From assembly GCF_026314945.1 (NCBI RefSeq), contig NZ_CP111121.1, positions 3,410,001-3,474,000 on the forward strand: DNA of 64,000 bases. Direction: 5' to 3'. The position numbers were made by a program, and so were the translations under genes. How positions within the stretch are numbered: position 1 is the first letter of the stretch; each line of letters opens with the position of its first letter. Shown here piece after piece: positions 17,271 through 26,695 of this stretch. The DNA comes from Chryseobacterium fluminis (lineage in GTDB: Bacteria > Bacteroidota > Bacteroidia > Flavobacteriales > Weeksellaceae). Under the pieces are notes generated by a model that was not told where the DNA came from, did not search any database, and saw nothing but the letters and a program-made list of their open reading frames with translations.

Positions 17271-18704
17271 ATGTTATTCAATTCCATTGGTTTTTTGATC
17301 TTTCTCCCCATCGTTTTTTTTCTATATTGGTTTGTATTTAATAAAAAATATCAACATCAGAATGTACTGATTCTTGTAGCAAGTTTTTATTTTTATGCCT
17401 GCTGGGATTGGCGGTTCCTGTTTTTACTATTATTCTCGATAGGGCTGGATTATTTTTCAGGCCTTCAGATCGAGAAAAGCAAAACAAAGAAAGAGGCTAC
17501 GTTTTGGCTGGCGCTAAGTATTATTATCAACCTGGGCTTTTTAGGCTTTTTTAAATATTACAATTTTTTTATAGAAAGCTTTGCCGACTTATTGGGAGGT
17601 TTCGGATTCCATCCGAATGTCTGGCTTCTTAAAATTGTACTTCCTGTAGGGATTTCTTTTTATACATTTCATGGTCTTTCCTACGTCATTGATATTTACA
17701 AGAAAAGAATCCCGGCAGAGCGAAATTTTATCGATTATGCTGTTTTTGTAAGTTATTTCCCGCTTTTGGTAGCAGGACCTATAGAGAGAGCCACGCACTT
17801 ATTGCCGCAAATTCAGAAGAGAAGAGTCTTTAACTATGAGCAGGCAACAGACGGCATGCGCCAGATTCTGTGGGGTTTTTTCAAGAAAATGGTTATTGCA
17901 GATAATTGTGCACCGCTAGTAAACGAGATTTTTGCCCATTATCACACAGAAAGTGCCAGTAACCTGGTTTTGGGAGCTGTATTATTTGCGTTCCAGATTT
18001 ATGGTGATTTTTCCGGATATTCCGATATCGCTCTGGGAGTCTCGAAATTATTCGGTGTCGAACTATTGAAGAACTTTGCTTTTCCGTATTTCTCAAGAGA
18101 TATTGCCGAGTTCTGGAGAAGATGGCATATTTCTCTGTCTTCCTGGTTCAGGGACTATCTTTATATTCCCCTGGGAGGCAGTAAAGGGGGACTGATGATG
18201 AAAATAAGAAATACTTTTATCATCTTCCTGGTATCAGGATTCTGGCATGGAGCCAACTGGACCTTTATTATATGGGGCGGGCTGAATGCCGTTTATTTTC
18301 TGCCGCTTTTGGTGGCCAGCAAAAACCGACAGAATCTTGAAGTAGTGGCAATGAACAGATCTCTGCCGTCATTGAAAGAGTTTTTACAGATATTCGTTAC
18401 TTTTTTACTTACCTGCTTTGCCTGGATTTTTTTCAGGGCTGCATCTGTTTCAGACGCTGTTTCCTATATAGGGAAAATTTTCAGTCAGACGATTTTTTCG
18501 GTTCCGGCAAATCTTCCTTATAAAGTTTTGGCATTAATAGGAGTGATGCTGCTCATTGAATGGATTAACAGAGCACGGTTCCACGGATTGGAAATTGCAA
18601 GATTCAGTCCGTGGCTGCGAAGACTCCTCTATTTGGTCATTATATATATCATTCTCCGTTATGCTAATTTCGGGAATAACGAATTTATTTATTTTCAGTT
18701 TTAG
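17271..18704 (+). CDS. MBOAT family O-acyltransferase (AlgI/DltB-like)
   Basis: The 477-residue membrane protein opens 'MLFNSIGFLIFLPIVFFLYW', the usual AlgI-type start. It contains 'YSDIALGVSKLFGVEL', 'FWRRWHISLSSWFRDYLYIP' near residue 290, and the invariant His in 'VSGFWHGANWTFIIWGG' near residue 325. Such proteins pass acyl groups across the membrane to extracytoplasmic polysaccharides, usually with an SGNH-fold partner. That partner appears to be the frameshifted gene 1 base downstream. The length and motifs are complete. Confidence 0.95.
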   Translation: MLFNSIGFLIFLPIVFFLYWFVFNKKYQHQNVLILVASFYFYACWDWRFLFLLLFSIGLDYFSGLQIEKSKTKKEATFWLALSIIINLGFLGFFKYYNFFIESFADLLGGFGFHPNVWLLKIVLPVGISFYTFHGLSYVIDIYKKRIPAERNFIDYAVFVSYFPLLVAGPIERATHLLPQIQKRRVFNYEQATDGMRQILWGFFKKMVIADNCAPLVNEIFAHYHTESASNLVLGAVLFAFQIYGDFSGYSDIALGVSKLFGVELLKNFAFPYFSRDIAEFWRRWHISLSSWFRDYLYIPLGGSKGGLMMKIRNTFIIFLVSGFWHGANWTFIIWGGLNAVYFLPLLVASKNRQNLEVVAMNRSLPSLKEFLQIFVTFLLTCFAWIFFRAASVSDAVSYIGKIFSQTIFSVPANLPYKVLALIGVMLLIEWINRARFHGLEIARFSPWLRRLLYLVIIYIILRYANFGNNEFIYFQF

Positions 18705-18705
18705 T

Positions 18706-19619
18706 ATGAAAAAGTTTTTATTTAAAGTATCGTTTTATCTGGTAGGATTAGTGGCTGTTTTTGGTGTTCTGGGATCTTTCGCTGACGGAAATACCGATGA
18801 CAATTATATGCATTTCGCAGTAGAGAAGCCCCATCATATGATCTTGGGAGACTCCAGGGATCACAGGCCGTTTTCCCGAAAATTCTGGAAGGAAAGCTTC
18901 AGCGAAAATTTGATAATTTTTGTTTAAATGTAGTGCAGTCTCCGTATGGTCCGATTTACTATGAAGCGATAAAGAAAAAAATAAATGAAAATACGAAAGA
19001 CGGTATATTTATTTTAACTGTTGATCCCTGGAATTTATCTTTGGACAAAAGGGTTAAAAAAATAAAAGATTTTCCGGAAGAACATTCTCCTTTAAAAAAT
19101 ATGTATTTCTACGACTGCTCTCCCAATTATGAATATCTCTTAAAAAACTACAGCAGAAGCTGGTTTAAAATTTATACGGAGAGAGAAGACACGGGGAAAT
19201 CCAATACCTATCTGCATAAGGATGGATGGCTGGAAGTAACCGTAGATATGCAAAAAGATTCGGTGGCTAAAAGGGCAGTTGAAAAAGTAGATTTTTTTTA
19301 TAAAGAGCTTGCACCCAATCAACAGTTATCTTCAGTAAGGATCAAGTCTCTGGAGGATATTATCGAATTCCTCAAAGATAAAGGAACTGTTTATCTGGTG
19401 AGAATTCCTACCTCTGAAAGACTGCTGAAATTAGAAAATTCCTATTCTCCGGATTTCAACCTTAAAATGAAGAAAATCTCGGAGAAACATCAGGTAAAAT
19501 ATTTTGATTTTACTCCAAACCCAAATTATTATCAGTATACAGATGGGAATCATATGTATAAGGAGTCTGGTAAAATATTTACTGCTCAGCTTGCAGATTC
19601 GATTCGATTATTAAAATAA
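18706..19619 (+). pseudogene. SGNH-like (DltD/AlgJ-type) partner of MBOAT, frameshifted
   Basis: The ATG at 18706 opens an anchored protein ('MKKFLFKVSFYLVGLVAVFG', then 'HHMILGDSR'), but this frame stops at 18927. The remainder, from 'GSQAVFPKILEGKLQRKFDN' to the end at 19619, is in a different frame. Restoring one G in the run at 18857-18859 would give a continuous 304-residue protein containing 'ILGDSRGSQ', the typical catalytic-loop form of such proteins. The C-terminal part has 'YTDGNHMYKESG', a plausible Asp/His catalytic end. Its position right after MBOAT supports the role. As written, the product would be broken. It overlaps the convergent GT2 gene by 9 bases. Confidence 0.75.
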
Positions 19620-20552
19620 ATCCTTCCTGAAATTAATGTTATAGATCCCGGACCGGATACTGGGATAGTCTGTCAACAGATATTTTGTAATCATTCCCCA
19701 TTTCTTTAAAGGCGGAGCCAATGCGATTTCGAAACTGCGGTGCATCCTTCTGATATGGGTTTTGATAGGTTCGGGAATGGAAGCTTCATGTTCAGACCAG
19801 CTGGAGATCTCCCTCCAAAGCAGTACTTTGGTTGAGGCAGGATTTATTTTACGGGTATTCAGTTGGGTGATCCTGTTGTCTTCATGAACGCCTCTCATTG
19901 CCACAGCTTTATCTAAAATTCCGGGATAAAGATTAAGATAATAAGACAGGCGGAACAGAAATTCGGTGTCCTGATGCAGCCTTAAATGTGTTTTGAAGAA
20001 AGGCTTTAGTTTTTGGACCATATTTTCCCGCCGCACCGTTAAAGTATCAATACTGAATAATCCGAAACTGCCCCTTAAATTAATTTGTCCCGGGAAAACA
20101 TCTTTGGGATCATGTCTCTTATACACTGTGGTCAGACGGTCTTCAAAAATGCTGTAATATTGCTCTTTTGCTTTTTGAGAATAGTAGTGTACCCCAAGAG
20201 CGCCATATACTCCCTCCACTTCCGGATTTCTGAACAGTTCTTTTTCCGCATCAAAACGGTTCGGAAGAAAATAATCATCGGCATCCAGAAAGGCAATATA
20301 ATCTCCGGTCGCCTTTTCCAGTCCCAGATTCCGGCTTGCTCCGGCACCATGATTTCCCTGGTCGGGGTGCTGAAATAGTTTAACCCGGTCATATTTTTCC
20401 GACAATGATTTACAGATCTGCAGTGCATGGTCCGGAGATTTGTCTTCAACCAGAATAATCTCATATACTTCCTGAAACTGCAGTGCCGATTCTACAGCCT
20501 GCGTTACATATTTTTCTGCATTATATACAGGTACAATAACTGATATTTTCAT
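19611..20552 (-). CDS. GT2 family glycosyltransferase, tandem paralogue A
   Basis: The 313-residue GT-A enzyme opens 'MKISVIVPVYNAEKYVTQAV', with 'EIILVEDKSPDHALQICK' near residue 35 and the metal-binding 'IAFLDADDYFLPNRFDAEKE' near 92-110. It is highly similar to the next two upstream genes, sharing 'RVKLFQHPDQGNHGAGASRN', so the three are recent duplicates. It is the last gene of the long minus-strand polysaccharide block. The sugar donor is unknown. Confidence 0.92.
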   Translation of the reverse strand: MKISVIVPVYNAEKYVTQAVESALQFQEVYEIILVEDKSPDHALQICKSLSEKYDRVKLFQHPDQGNHGAGASRNLGLEKATGDYIAFLDADDYFLPNRFDAEKELFRNPEVEGVYGALGVHYYSQKAKEQYYSIFEDRLTTVYKRHDPKDVFPGQINLRGSFGLFSIDTLTVRRENMVQKLKPFFKTHLRLHQDTEFLFRLSYYLNLYPGILDKAVAMRGVHEDNRITQLNTRKINPASTKVLLWREISSWSEHEASIPEPIKTHIRRMHRSFEIALAPPLKKWGMITKYLLTDYPSIRSGIYNINFRKDLF

Positions 20553-20575
20553 CCTTGATACAAATAAAATGGCTG

Positions 20576-21520
20576 TTATAATAGTGTTTTTCTGAAATTA
20601 ATATTATATAATCCTGATCGTATACCGGTATAATCAAGAATTAAATATTTTATAATCATTCCCCATTTCTTATGTTTCGGGGCATTGGCAATCTTAAAAC
20701 TCCGCTGCATTCTTTTGATATGGGTTTTTATATTTTGCGGTATAGTGTCCTCGCTCTGCGCCCAACTGTTTACTTCATTCCAAAGTATTTCTCTGGACAC
20801 TGTCTGTTTTAATTGTCCGGTCTCGACTTTGGTAATCCTGTTATCCTCATGTACTCCGCGAACCGCAATGGGCTTATCTATACTGCCGGGATAAAGATCG
20901 AGATAATAAGAAAGACGCAGTAAGAATTCTGTATCTTCATGCATTTTCAGATGCGATTTGAATAATATATTTATTTTCTTTTCCAGGGAATCCCGTCGTA
21001 GCGTTAAGGTGTCGATACTGAATAAACCGAAACTTCCGAGCATATAAAGCTGGCCCGGGAATACATCTTTGGGCGGATGTTTCTTATAAACGGTAGTAAG
21101 ATCATCCCGGAAGACAGAATAATACTGTTCTCTGGCCTTTTCCGAATAGTAGTGTACTCCGAGAGCACCGTACACTCCGTCTACTCCGGGATCTTTGAAA
21201 AGTTCTTTCTCGGCATCGAAACGATTCGGCAGGTAATAGTCGTCCGCATCCAGAAAAGCAATAAAATCACCTGTTGCTTTTTTTATTCCGAGATTCCGGC
21301 TGGCTGATGCTCCATGATTTCCCTGGTCAGGATGCTGAAACAATTTTACCCTGTCATAGGTTAATGCCAGCCGGCGGCAGACTTCAAGAGCATTATCCGG
21401 CGATTGATCTTCAATTAAAATAACTTCGTACACTTCATCAAAGTACAGTGCGGACTCTACCGCCTGGGTAACAAATTTTTCTGCATTATACACAGGGACC
21501 ACTATGGAAATCTTCATCAT
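20576..21520 (-). CDS. GT2 family glycosyltransferase, tandem paralogue B
   Basis: The 314-residue protein is closest to paralogue A over its whole length, including 'VYGALGVHYYSEKAREQYYS' and the C-terminal 'RSGLYNINFRK'. It has the same GT-A motifs ('FIAFLDADDYYLPNRFDAEK'). The ATG at 21520 shares one base with the upstream stop (TAATG); a second ATG follows immediately at 21517. The duplication suggests two related but different transfers, or a redundant copy. Confidence 0.92.
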   Translation of the reverse strand: MMKISIVVPVYNAEKFVTQAVESALYFDEVYEVILIEDQSPDNALEVCRRLALTYDRVKLFQHPDQGNHGASASRNLGIKKATGDFIAFLDADDYYLPNRFDAEKELFKDPGVDGVYGALGVHYYSEKAREQYYSVFRDDLTTVYKKHPPKDVFPGQLYMLGSFGLFSIDTLTLRRDSLEKKINILFKSHLKMHEDTEFLLRLSYYLDLYPGSIDKPIAVRGVHEDNRITKVETGQLKQTVSREILWNEVNSWAQSEDTIPQNIKTHIKRMQRSFKIANAPKHKKWGMIIKYLILDYTGIRSGLYNINFRKTLL

Positions 21521-22455
21521 TATCTGTAATAGTTAAATCTATATTTTGTTTTCAGAATCTCTGGGTTTTTTATAGCTTCCCATATAATACCGCAATACTT
21601 AGTCAGTCCTTTTTTTAAAGAAAGATTAAAAGAGGTATAACTCAGATAGATTCTGTTTTTATATTCAGCAGGAATATGAGCCGCCTTTGCCCAGTCATAC
21701 AGGGACTTCCAGTACAGATACTGTCTCTGGTTATATTGTGGGGAATACTGTATGATTTTTGTAATCCGGTTATCATCATGAATGCCTCTTACCGCAACCG
21801 GCTGATCGATAATTCCTGATTTCAGGTAACAGTGATACGCCAGTTTAATATTGAAATCCGAATCCTGATGTACACGAAGATTAACATTAAACCTCAGGTT
21901 GTTTTTGTTGACTGCCGATTTTCTGATCGTTAATGCATTAAGATGAAAAAAAGTGCCGAATGTCTTAGGCGTCAGACTCATTAAGCCCCGGAATACTTCC
22001 TCGCCTTCTGCATGGTAGTTTACCGTCGTGAGCGGGGCATCTTTAAATTTCGACTGGTACTCCTGTTTACCTTTTTCGGTAAGGTATTCAATGCCGATAG
22101 CTCCGAAAACGCCTTCTATTTTGGGATCGTTAAAGATTTCTTTCTCGGCATCAAAACGGTTGGGAAGATAATAATCATCCGCATCCAGAAAGGTGATAAA
22201 ATTTCCGGTTGCCTTTTCAATTCCTAAATTTCTTGTGGCCCCGGCTCCGTGATTTTCTTTGTCAGGATGCTGGTACAGGACCACCTTATGATATTCAAGC
22301 GCCAATTTCCTGCATATTTCCAGTGAATGATCGGTTGATTTATCTTCAACTAAGATGACCTCCCTTACCTCTTCAAACTGAATTGCAGAACGTACCGCTT
22401 TTTCTAAAAACGGGCCCGCATTGTAGACCGGGATGATAACAGAAACATCAAGCAT
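21520..22455 (-). CDS. GT2 family glycosyltransferase, tandem paralogue C
   Basis: The 311-residue protein opens 'MLDVSVIIPVYNAGPFLEKA' and keeps 'FITFLDADDYYLPNRFDAEK' near residue 90. It is the most diverged of the three tandem copies, mainly in its C-terminal half, which usually determines the acceptor. It sits 2 bases downstream of the asparagine-synthase family gene, implying coupled translation. Confidence 0.92.
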   Translation of the reverse strand: MLDVSVIIPVYNAGPFLEKAVRSAIQFEEVREVILVEDKSTDHSLEICRKLALEYHKVVLYQHPDKENHGAGATRNLGIEKATGNFITFLDADDYYLPNRFDAEKEIFNDPKIEGVFGAIGIEYLTEKGKQEYQSKFKDAPLTTVNYHAEGEEVFRGLMSLTPKTFGTFFHLNALTIRKSAVNKNNLRFNVNLRVHQDSDFNIKLAYHCYLKSGIIDQPVAVRGIHDDNRITKIIQYSPQYNQRQYLYWKSLYDWAKAAHIPAEYKNRIYLSYTSFNLSLKKGLTKYCGIIWEAIKNPEILKTKYRFNYYR

Positions 22456-22457
22456 TA

Positions 22458-24254
22458 TTATAAAACATTTTGGTTGTTATGAGCCCAAAGGGCAAGTTGC
22501 AGCAGATTCCAGTGCTTATGGTCCTTCTTCTGGAATTTCTGAGCCGCCTCAAAATCGATATAGTTAAAAATCTTCTGGTCGCGGTTTCTGAGCAGATCGT
22601 CGGATAGTCTGATGAGATTCTCTTCATCGAACCATGTTTTTACACTCATCCCGAATCCTTGTTTGCGGCGGTTTCTTATCGTTTCCGTCCAATAGGAACC
22701 CATAGATTCCCGCAGAATGATTTTATCGTGTTCATTATTCAGTTTCAGCTGCTCAGGAAGCTGAATGCAGAATTCAGCAAAATCCACGTCCAGGAAAGGA
22801 GTTCGTACTTCGAGAGAATTGGCCATAGCCATCCGGTCGGATTTTACCATCATATTTCCCGGTACATATCCTTCCATATCCACTCTCATAATGTCATTCA
22901 GAGAATCCGGATCGGGAGTAAAGCTATAGGGCTGAAGATAATCCGATAGAATTCCCAATGATCTCTGCTCTTCTTTATTAAATGAATTCCGTACAAAATT
23001 CTGATGGAAGTCCAGGATATGCGGATGGGCCAGATTCTTCTTGGTGACAAAAGACGTTTCTTTCAGATTCTGATATAGTTTTAAGCCAAACTTGGCAATG
23101 ATATTTTTATAGCTGAAATGGTTTCTCAGCGTATTTTCGACCCTGTAAAAATCATAACCGCCAAACAGCTCGTCACCCACATCTCCGGAAAGCACTACCG
23201 TAAGATCTTTTCTTGCATTTCTGCATATTTCATAATGGGGAATGAACGAAATATCGGCAAAGGGCTCGTCAAAAAATGGAGAAATCTTCAGAAGTGCCGT
23301 TGCAAGGTCCTGCTTTTTTTCGTGCACTTCAATATGGTTGGTGTGGTATTTATCGGCAATTTCCTTGGCATATTTCAATTCACTTTCTTTATGATCATAT
23401 CCGAAGCTGATCGTCGTCTGCCGCGGTAAAAACTCGGCTACCAAAGCAACTACGGAAGAGGAATCTAAACCTCCGCTGAGGAAACTGCCGACTTCTACAT
23501 CTGCCACCAGCTGTTTCTTAACGGCATTTTTCAGTAAATAGGTAAATTCTTCCTTTGCCTCGGATAAGCTCATGGTCCGGTCTTTTGCAGGAATGCTGTA
23601 ATATCTTGAAACCGAAAATTTCCCGTCTTTCCAGATAAGCTGATGGGCAGGGGGAAGCGTAAAAATATTATGATAAATACTTTGATAGGTGCTTACATAG
23701 CCGTACTGCAGATAGTGGGAGAGGGCATCATGGTTTACTTGTGGCTCAATTAATCCTGAAGCCAGGATACTTTTTATTTCCGAAGCAAAGATAAATTCGT
23801 TATTTTTTCCGACTGCATAGAAAAAGGGTTTTTCTCCGAAACGGTCTCTTGCACAGAAAAGCTCCTGTTTTTCATTATCCCAGATGGCAAACGCAAACAT
23901 TCCGGGAAGATCGTGGATCAGCTTTTCTTTTTTCCGCTGGTACATGGCAAGAATAACCTCCGTATCGGAACTTCCGTGGTAGGGATAATCGGCATATTGG
24001 TCTTTAATCGCCAGGTAACCGTAAATTTCACCGTTCAGAACAATACACTCGTTTTTCGTATTTGAAAACATAGGCTGTGTGCCGTTTTCCGATAAGTCGA
24101 TAATCGAAAGTCTGCGGTGCCCCAGTGCCGCATTTTCATAAAACTCCGCATGTGAAGAATCCGGACCGCGATGTGCCAGTGCATCTGTCATTTTCTGAAT
24201 TTCTTCCTGATAATTCCGGGCATTTCGGGCAATAATTCCTGCTATTCCGCACAT
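22458..24254 (-). CDS. asnB: Glutamine-dependent asparagine synthase family amidotransferase
   Basis: The 598-residue protein has the class II glutaminase nucleophile Cys2 ('MCGIAGII'), 'RGPDSSHAEF' near residue 30, and a synthase domain with the ATP-binding 'SFLSGGLDSSSVV' near residue 258. It is longer than housekeeping AsnB of about 550 residues. Genes of this family inside O-antigen loci often amidate uronic acids rather than make asparagine (WbpS-like), and ugd in this locus provides a uronic acid. The true substrate is therefore uncertain. It lies 2 bases before the tandem GT2 genes. Confidence 0.88.
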   Translation of the reverse strand: MCGIAGIIARNARNYQEEIQKMTDALAHRGPDSSHAEFYENAALGHRRLSIIDLSENGTQPMFSNTKNECIVLNGEIYGYLAIKDQYADYPYHGSSDTEVILAMYQRKKEKLIHDLPGMFAFAIWDNEKQELFCARDRFGEKPFFYAVGKNNEFIFASEIKSILASGLIEPQVNHDALSHYLQYGYVSTYQSIYHNIFTLPPAHQLIWKDGKFSVSRYYSIPAKDRTMSLSEAKEEFTYLLKNAVKKQLVADVEVGSFLSGGLDSSSVVALVAEFLPRQTTISFGYDHKESELKYAKEIADKYHTNHIEVHEKKQDLATALLKISPFFDEPFADISFIPHYEICRNARKDLTVVLSGDVGDELFGGYDFYRVENTLRNHFSYKNIIAKFGLKLYQNLKETSFVTKKNLAHPHILDFHQNFVRNSFNKEEQRSLGILSDYLQPYSFTPDPDSLNDIMRVDMEGYVPGNMMVKSDRMAMANSLEVRTPFLDVDFAEFCIQLPEQLKLNNEHDKIILRESMGSYWTETIRNRRKQGFGMSVKTWFDEENLIRLSDDLLRNRDQKIFNYIDFEAAQKFQKKDHKHWNLLQLALWAHNNQNVL

Positions 24255-24294
24255 AATGGTATTGTATTTTTCTAATTACGTTTAAATATATAAA

Positions 24295-25047
24295 CTACTT
24301 TTCACAAAAGAAAATATCTTCATAAGGATTCAGACCTAATTTTTTATATTGATCTGAAATATTTATTCGGTTCACTTTAAATCCTGACTCTTCCAGTCTG
24401 GAACTGTAGTCCTGCCCGTATATTCTGACATGATCAAACTGTCCGAACAGCTCTTCTCTTTTCTTGGGATCTGAAATCGTAAAGTCTTCGTGAGTTTCCC
24501 AGGTGTTACCGGAAATAGGAACCTGTAATATCGCTTTTCCTCCGGGCTTCAGTACCCGGAATAATTCTCTCATAGCTTTCTTGTCATCCGGAATATGTTC
24601 CAGAACATGATTGCAGATCACAAAGTCAAAATAATGATCCGAATAAGAAATATCCAGCACATTGATGTTTTTTACATAATCGGCATAATAATATCCTGGT
24701 GTAAACAAGTCTCCACAGATATATTCTTTAAAGTTCTGATTAAGCAAGATCTCGGATAATTTAATTTCGGGAGCAATATGCAGCAGGCTGAGATTTTTAT
24801 TTTCAGGGAGCCTCAATTCTTCTACGATAAAAGCATATAAAAGTCTTTCTCTATCCCGAGACTGGCACTTATAGCATCCGGCAGCTCTTCTTCCGCCTCC
24901 GACCACTTTTTTTTCCTGAAGCACAGGAAGATCATGGCCTACAACCTCCCAGTCTTTTGCGCGGTAGCCACAAAAAGGACAATAGTAGGTAAAGCCGGAA
25001 TGTGATAATAGCTTGAGCTTGGTTTTAATTTTTTTCAGGATTTTCAT
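24295..25047 (-). CDS. SAM-dependent methyltransferase with N-terminal Cys motif
   Basis: The 250-residue protein has a short Cys-rich N-terminal part ('YYCPFCGYRAKDWEV' and 'GCYKCQSRDRERLL'), probably a zinc ribbon. A class I methyltransferase fold follows, with 'LHIAPEIKLSEIL' near residue 95, 'FDFVICNHVLEHIPDD' near 140-155 and 'ELFRVLKPGGKAILQVP' near 165. It lies between a GT2 gene and asnB on the same strand, so it likely methylates a sugar of the glycan. The substrate is unknown. Confidence 0.85.
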   Translation of the reverse strand: MKILKKIKTKLKLLSHSGFTYYCPFCGYRAKDWEVVGHDLPVLQEKKVVGGGRRAAGCYKCQSRDRERLLYAFIVEELRLPENKNLSLLHIAPEIKLSEILLNQNFKEYICGDLFTPGYYYADYVKNINVLDISYSDHYFDFVICNHVLEHIPDDKKAMRELFRVLKPGGKAILQVPISGNTWETHEDFTISDPKKREELFGQFDHVRIYGQDYSSRLEESGFKVNRINISDQYKKLGLNPYEDIFFCEK

Positions 25048-25082
25048 TTGTGTGTATTTTTGTTATTATTATATAGATTTAC

Positions 25083-26000
25083 TCATATATCCAGAAAAGC
25101 AGGCCCAACCCGGGTTACGATATTTTTCATTTCATGAAGTTCCTTCTCTTCCGATGTGATCTTTTTATACTTTTTGGATAGTTTTTTATAATCGGCAATT
25201 TTTCCGAAAACTATATTTTTAAGCATGCTCTGTTTAAGCGCTTTTTTTTCCGAATATAGCGAATCCGGGAGCTCGGGATTCATGATATTGGTTTCTACCC
25301 TCAGATCCGGATACTTCGAAGTATCTACTTTGGTTAACTGCTGTTTTCCGTCGTGTACTACTTTACTGGCAGGGACAAGAAGGGTCTTTTTCTGATGGAA
25401 AATTATCCGGTTCACATATTCCACATCTTCGCCATAGTGAAAAAAATAAGGATTGAAACCGCCTACCACCTCTATCGTATCTCTGGGGATCAGCCAGTGT
25501 GCTGCATTGATGAATTTTATTTCGTAATACGGTTTCAGATTCTGAAAATAGAGATCGGAAATTAATCTTGTTTCAAAGTTGATGGCGATATATTTATCAA
25601 GGAAAATATCCAGCAGCTTTTCTGTACCGTCAATATGCATGGGGCTGAGAATACCGATCTCTTTTTTATCCGGATACTGATCATAGATTTCCAGCAATTT
25701 TTCCATACTGTCCTGATAGAGCCAGGCATCCTGGTTCATTAAATAAAAGAAATCCGCACCTTCTTTATAGGCTTTTTCGATCCCTATATTATTGGCTTTT
25801 CCGAAACCGAGATTTTCTTCGGACTGGATAAAATCAACCTCCGGAAAATGAGTTTTAATGTATTTCTGGGTGCCGTCTGCAGAACCGTTGTCAATAACAA
25901 TGGCTGTTACAGGAACAGACGACTGCCTCAAACTGGTAAAGCATTTCTCTGCCCATTTCATGGCATTATAAGTAACAATGATAATATAAATTTTAGCCAT
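25083..26000 (-). CDS. GT2 family glycosyltransferase (rhamnosyltransferase-like)
   Basis: I place the start at 26000 ('MAKIYIIIVTYNAMKWAEKC', 305 residues). The frame stays open upstream to an ATG at 26090, but those 30 extra residues lack any family feature and lie inside the neighbouring gene. The enzyme has 'AIVIDNGSADGTQKYIK' near residue 32, 'ENLGFGKANNIGIEKAY' near 65 and 'FYLMNQDAWLY' near 90, where NQDA replaces the usual DxD as in many rhamnosyltransferase-like GT2 proteins. It overlaps the upstream gene by 8 bases. Confidence 0.9.
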   Translation of the reverse strand: MAKIYIIIVTYNAMKWAEKCFTSLRQSSVPVTAIVIDNGSADGTQKYIKTHFPEVDFIQSEENLGFGKANNIGIEKAYKEGADFFYLMNQDAWLYQDSMEKLLEIYDQYPDKKEIGILSPMHIDGTEKLLDIFLDKYIAINFETRLISDLYFQNLKPYYEIKFINAAHWLIPRDTIEVVGGFNPYFFHYGEDVEYVNRIIFHQKKTLLVPASKVVHDGKQQLTKVDTSKYPDLRVETNIMNPELPDSLYSEKKALKQSMLKNIVFGKIADYKKLSKKYKKITSEEKELHEMKNIVTRVGPAFLDI

Positions 26001-26679
26001 TCTGGTGTTTTTGAATATATTTCTGTGCCAAGACCTGTAAATATTCCTGCGGATCTGTTCCCGTAAAGAAATTTTCGGTTTTTTCATCAAAATCTACTTT
26101 GTAGAAGTCTCCCTCATCCGTTTCATTGTATTTTGCCGTTCTCCCCATCTGCTGTTCGAGAATCCTGATGATTTCTTTCAGGTTATAATAATAAGGAAAG
26201 GCAAAATTGATGGTCTGATTGTGCAGCTGTGCACAGGCGGACTCTAAAAAACGGGAAATATCATCGATGTCAATCAGGAGTCTTCGTGCTTTATTGTGCA
26301 GGGTGAATTCACGGTCTTCTGTAATCTGGTTTTTAAGGAAGTTGAAAAGCGTGTTGGGATTTCCGCCGTTTCCTACAATATTTCCTATCCGCAGAATAAG
26401 ATAAGATTCAAGATGTTTTTTGATATAATCTTCCATCTCTTTTTTATGGAGAACATAATGGCTGTTTTGCTTCGACTGGTCCAGAATACTGAGTGTAGAA
26501 AAATAAACCAGCTTTCTGGCTTTGTTTTCTTCCACAGATTTTTTTAAAAGAGAAAATTCTCTTTCAAATTCCGAACTTCTGGTTTCGAGGGAATTTGAAA
26601 CTCCTGAAGCGAAATACAGCATCGCTCCGGAGTCGATATCTTTCAACGCATGGGCAATAAGTCCTGTTCCTATAATCAT
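25993..26679 (-). CDS. NAD(P)-dependent SDR-type sugar epimerase/reductase
   Basis: The 228-residue protein starts 'MIIGTGLIAHALKDI', a shortened nucleotide-binding loop at the extreme N-terminus. It contains 'KLVYFSTLSILD' (beta-strand with the catalytic Ser/Thr region), 'SHYVLHKKEMEDYI' (YxxxK-like with Tyr and Lys) and 'YLILRIGNIVGNGGNPNTLF'. It resembles compact dTDP-sugar reductase-like SDRs. Its product would be a modified nucleotide sugar for this locus, but the reaction is not evident. It overlaps the downstream GT2 gene by 8 bases. Confidence 0.75.
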   Translation of the reverse strand: MIIGTGLIAHALKDIDSGAMLYFASGVSNSLETRSSEFEREFSLLKKSVEENKARKLVYFSTLSILDQSKQNSHYVLHKKEMEDYIKKHLESYLILRIGNIVGNGGNPNTLFNFLKNQITEDREFTLHNKARRLLIDIDDISRFLESACAQLHNQTINFAFPYYYNLKEIIRILEQQMGRTAKYNETDEGDFYKVDFDEKTENFFTGTDPQEYLQVLAQKYIQKHQNG

Positions 26680-26695
26680 TTATCAGTGTTTTTAC

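Noticed and set aside
26001..26090. Upstream extension of the GT2 gene at 26000
   Set aside because: The extra 30 residues lie within the neighbouring gene and lack GT2 features; the start 'MAKIYIIIVTYN' is the normal family beginning.
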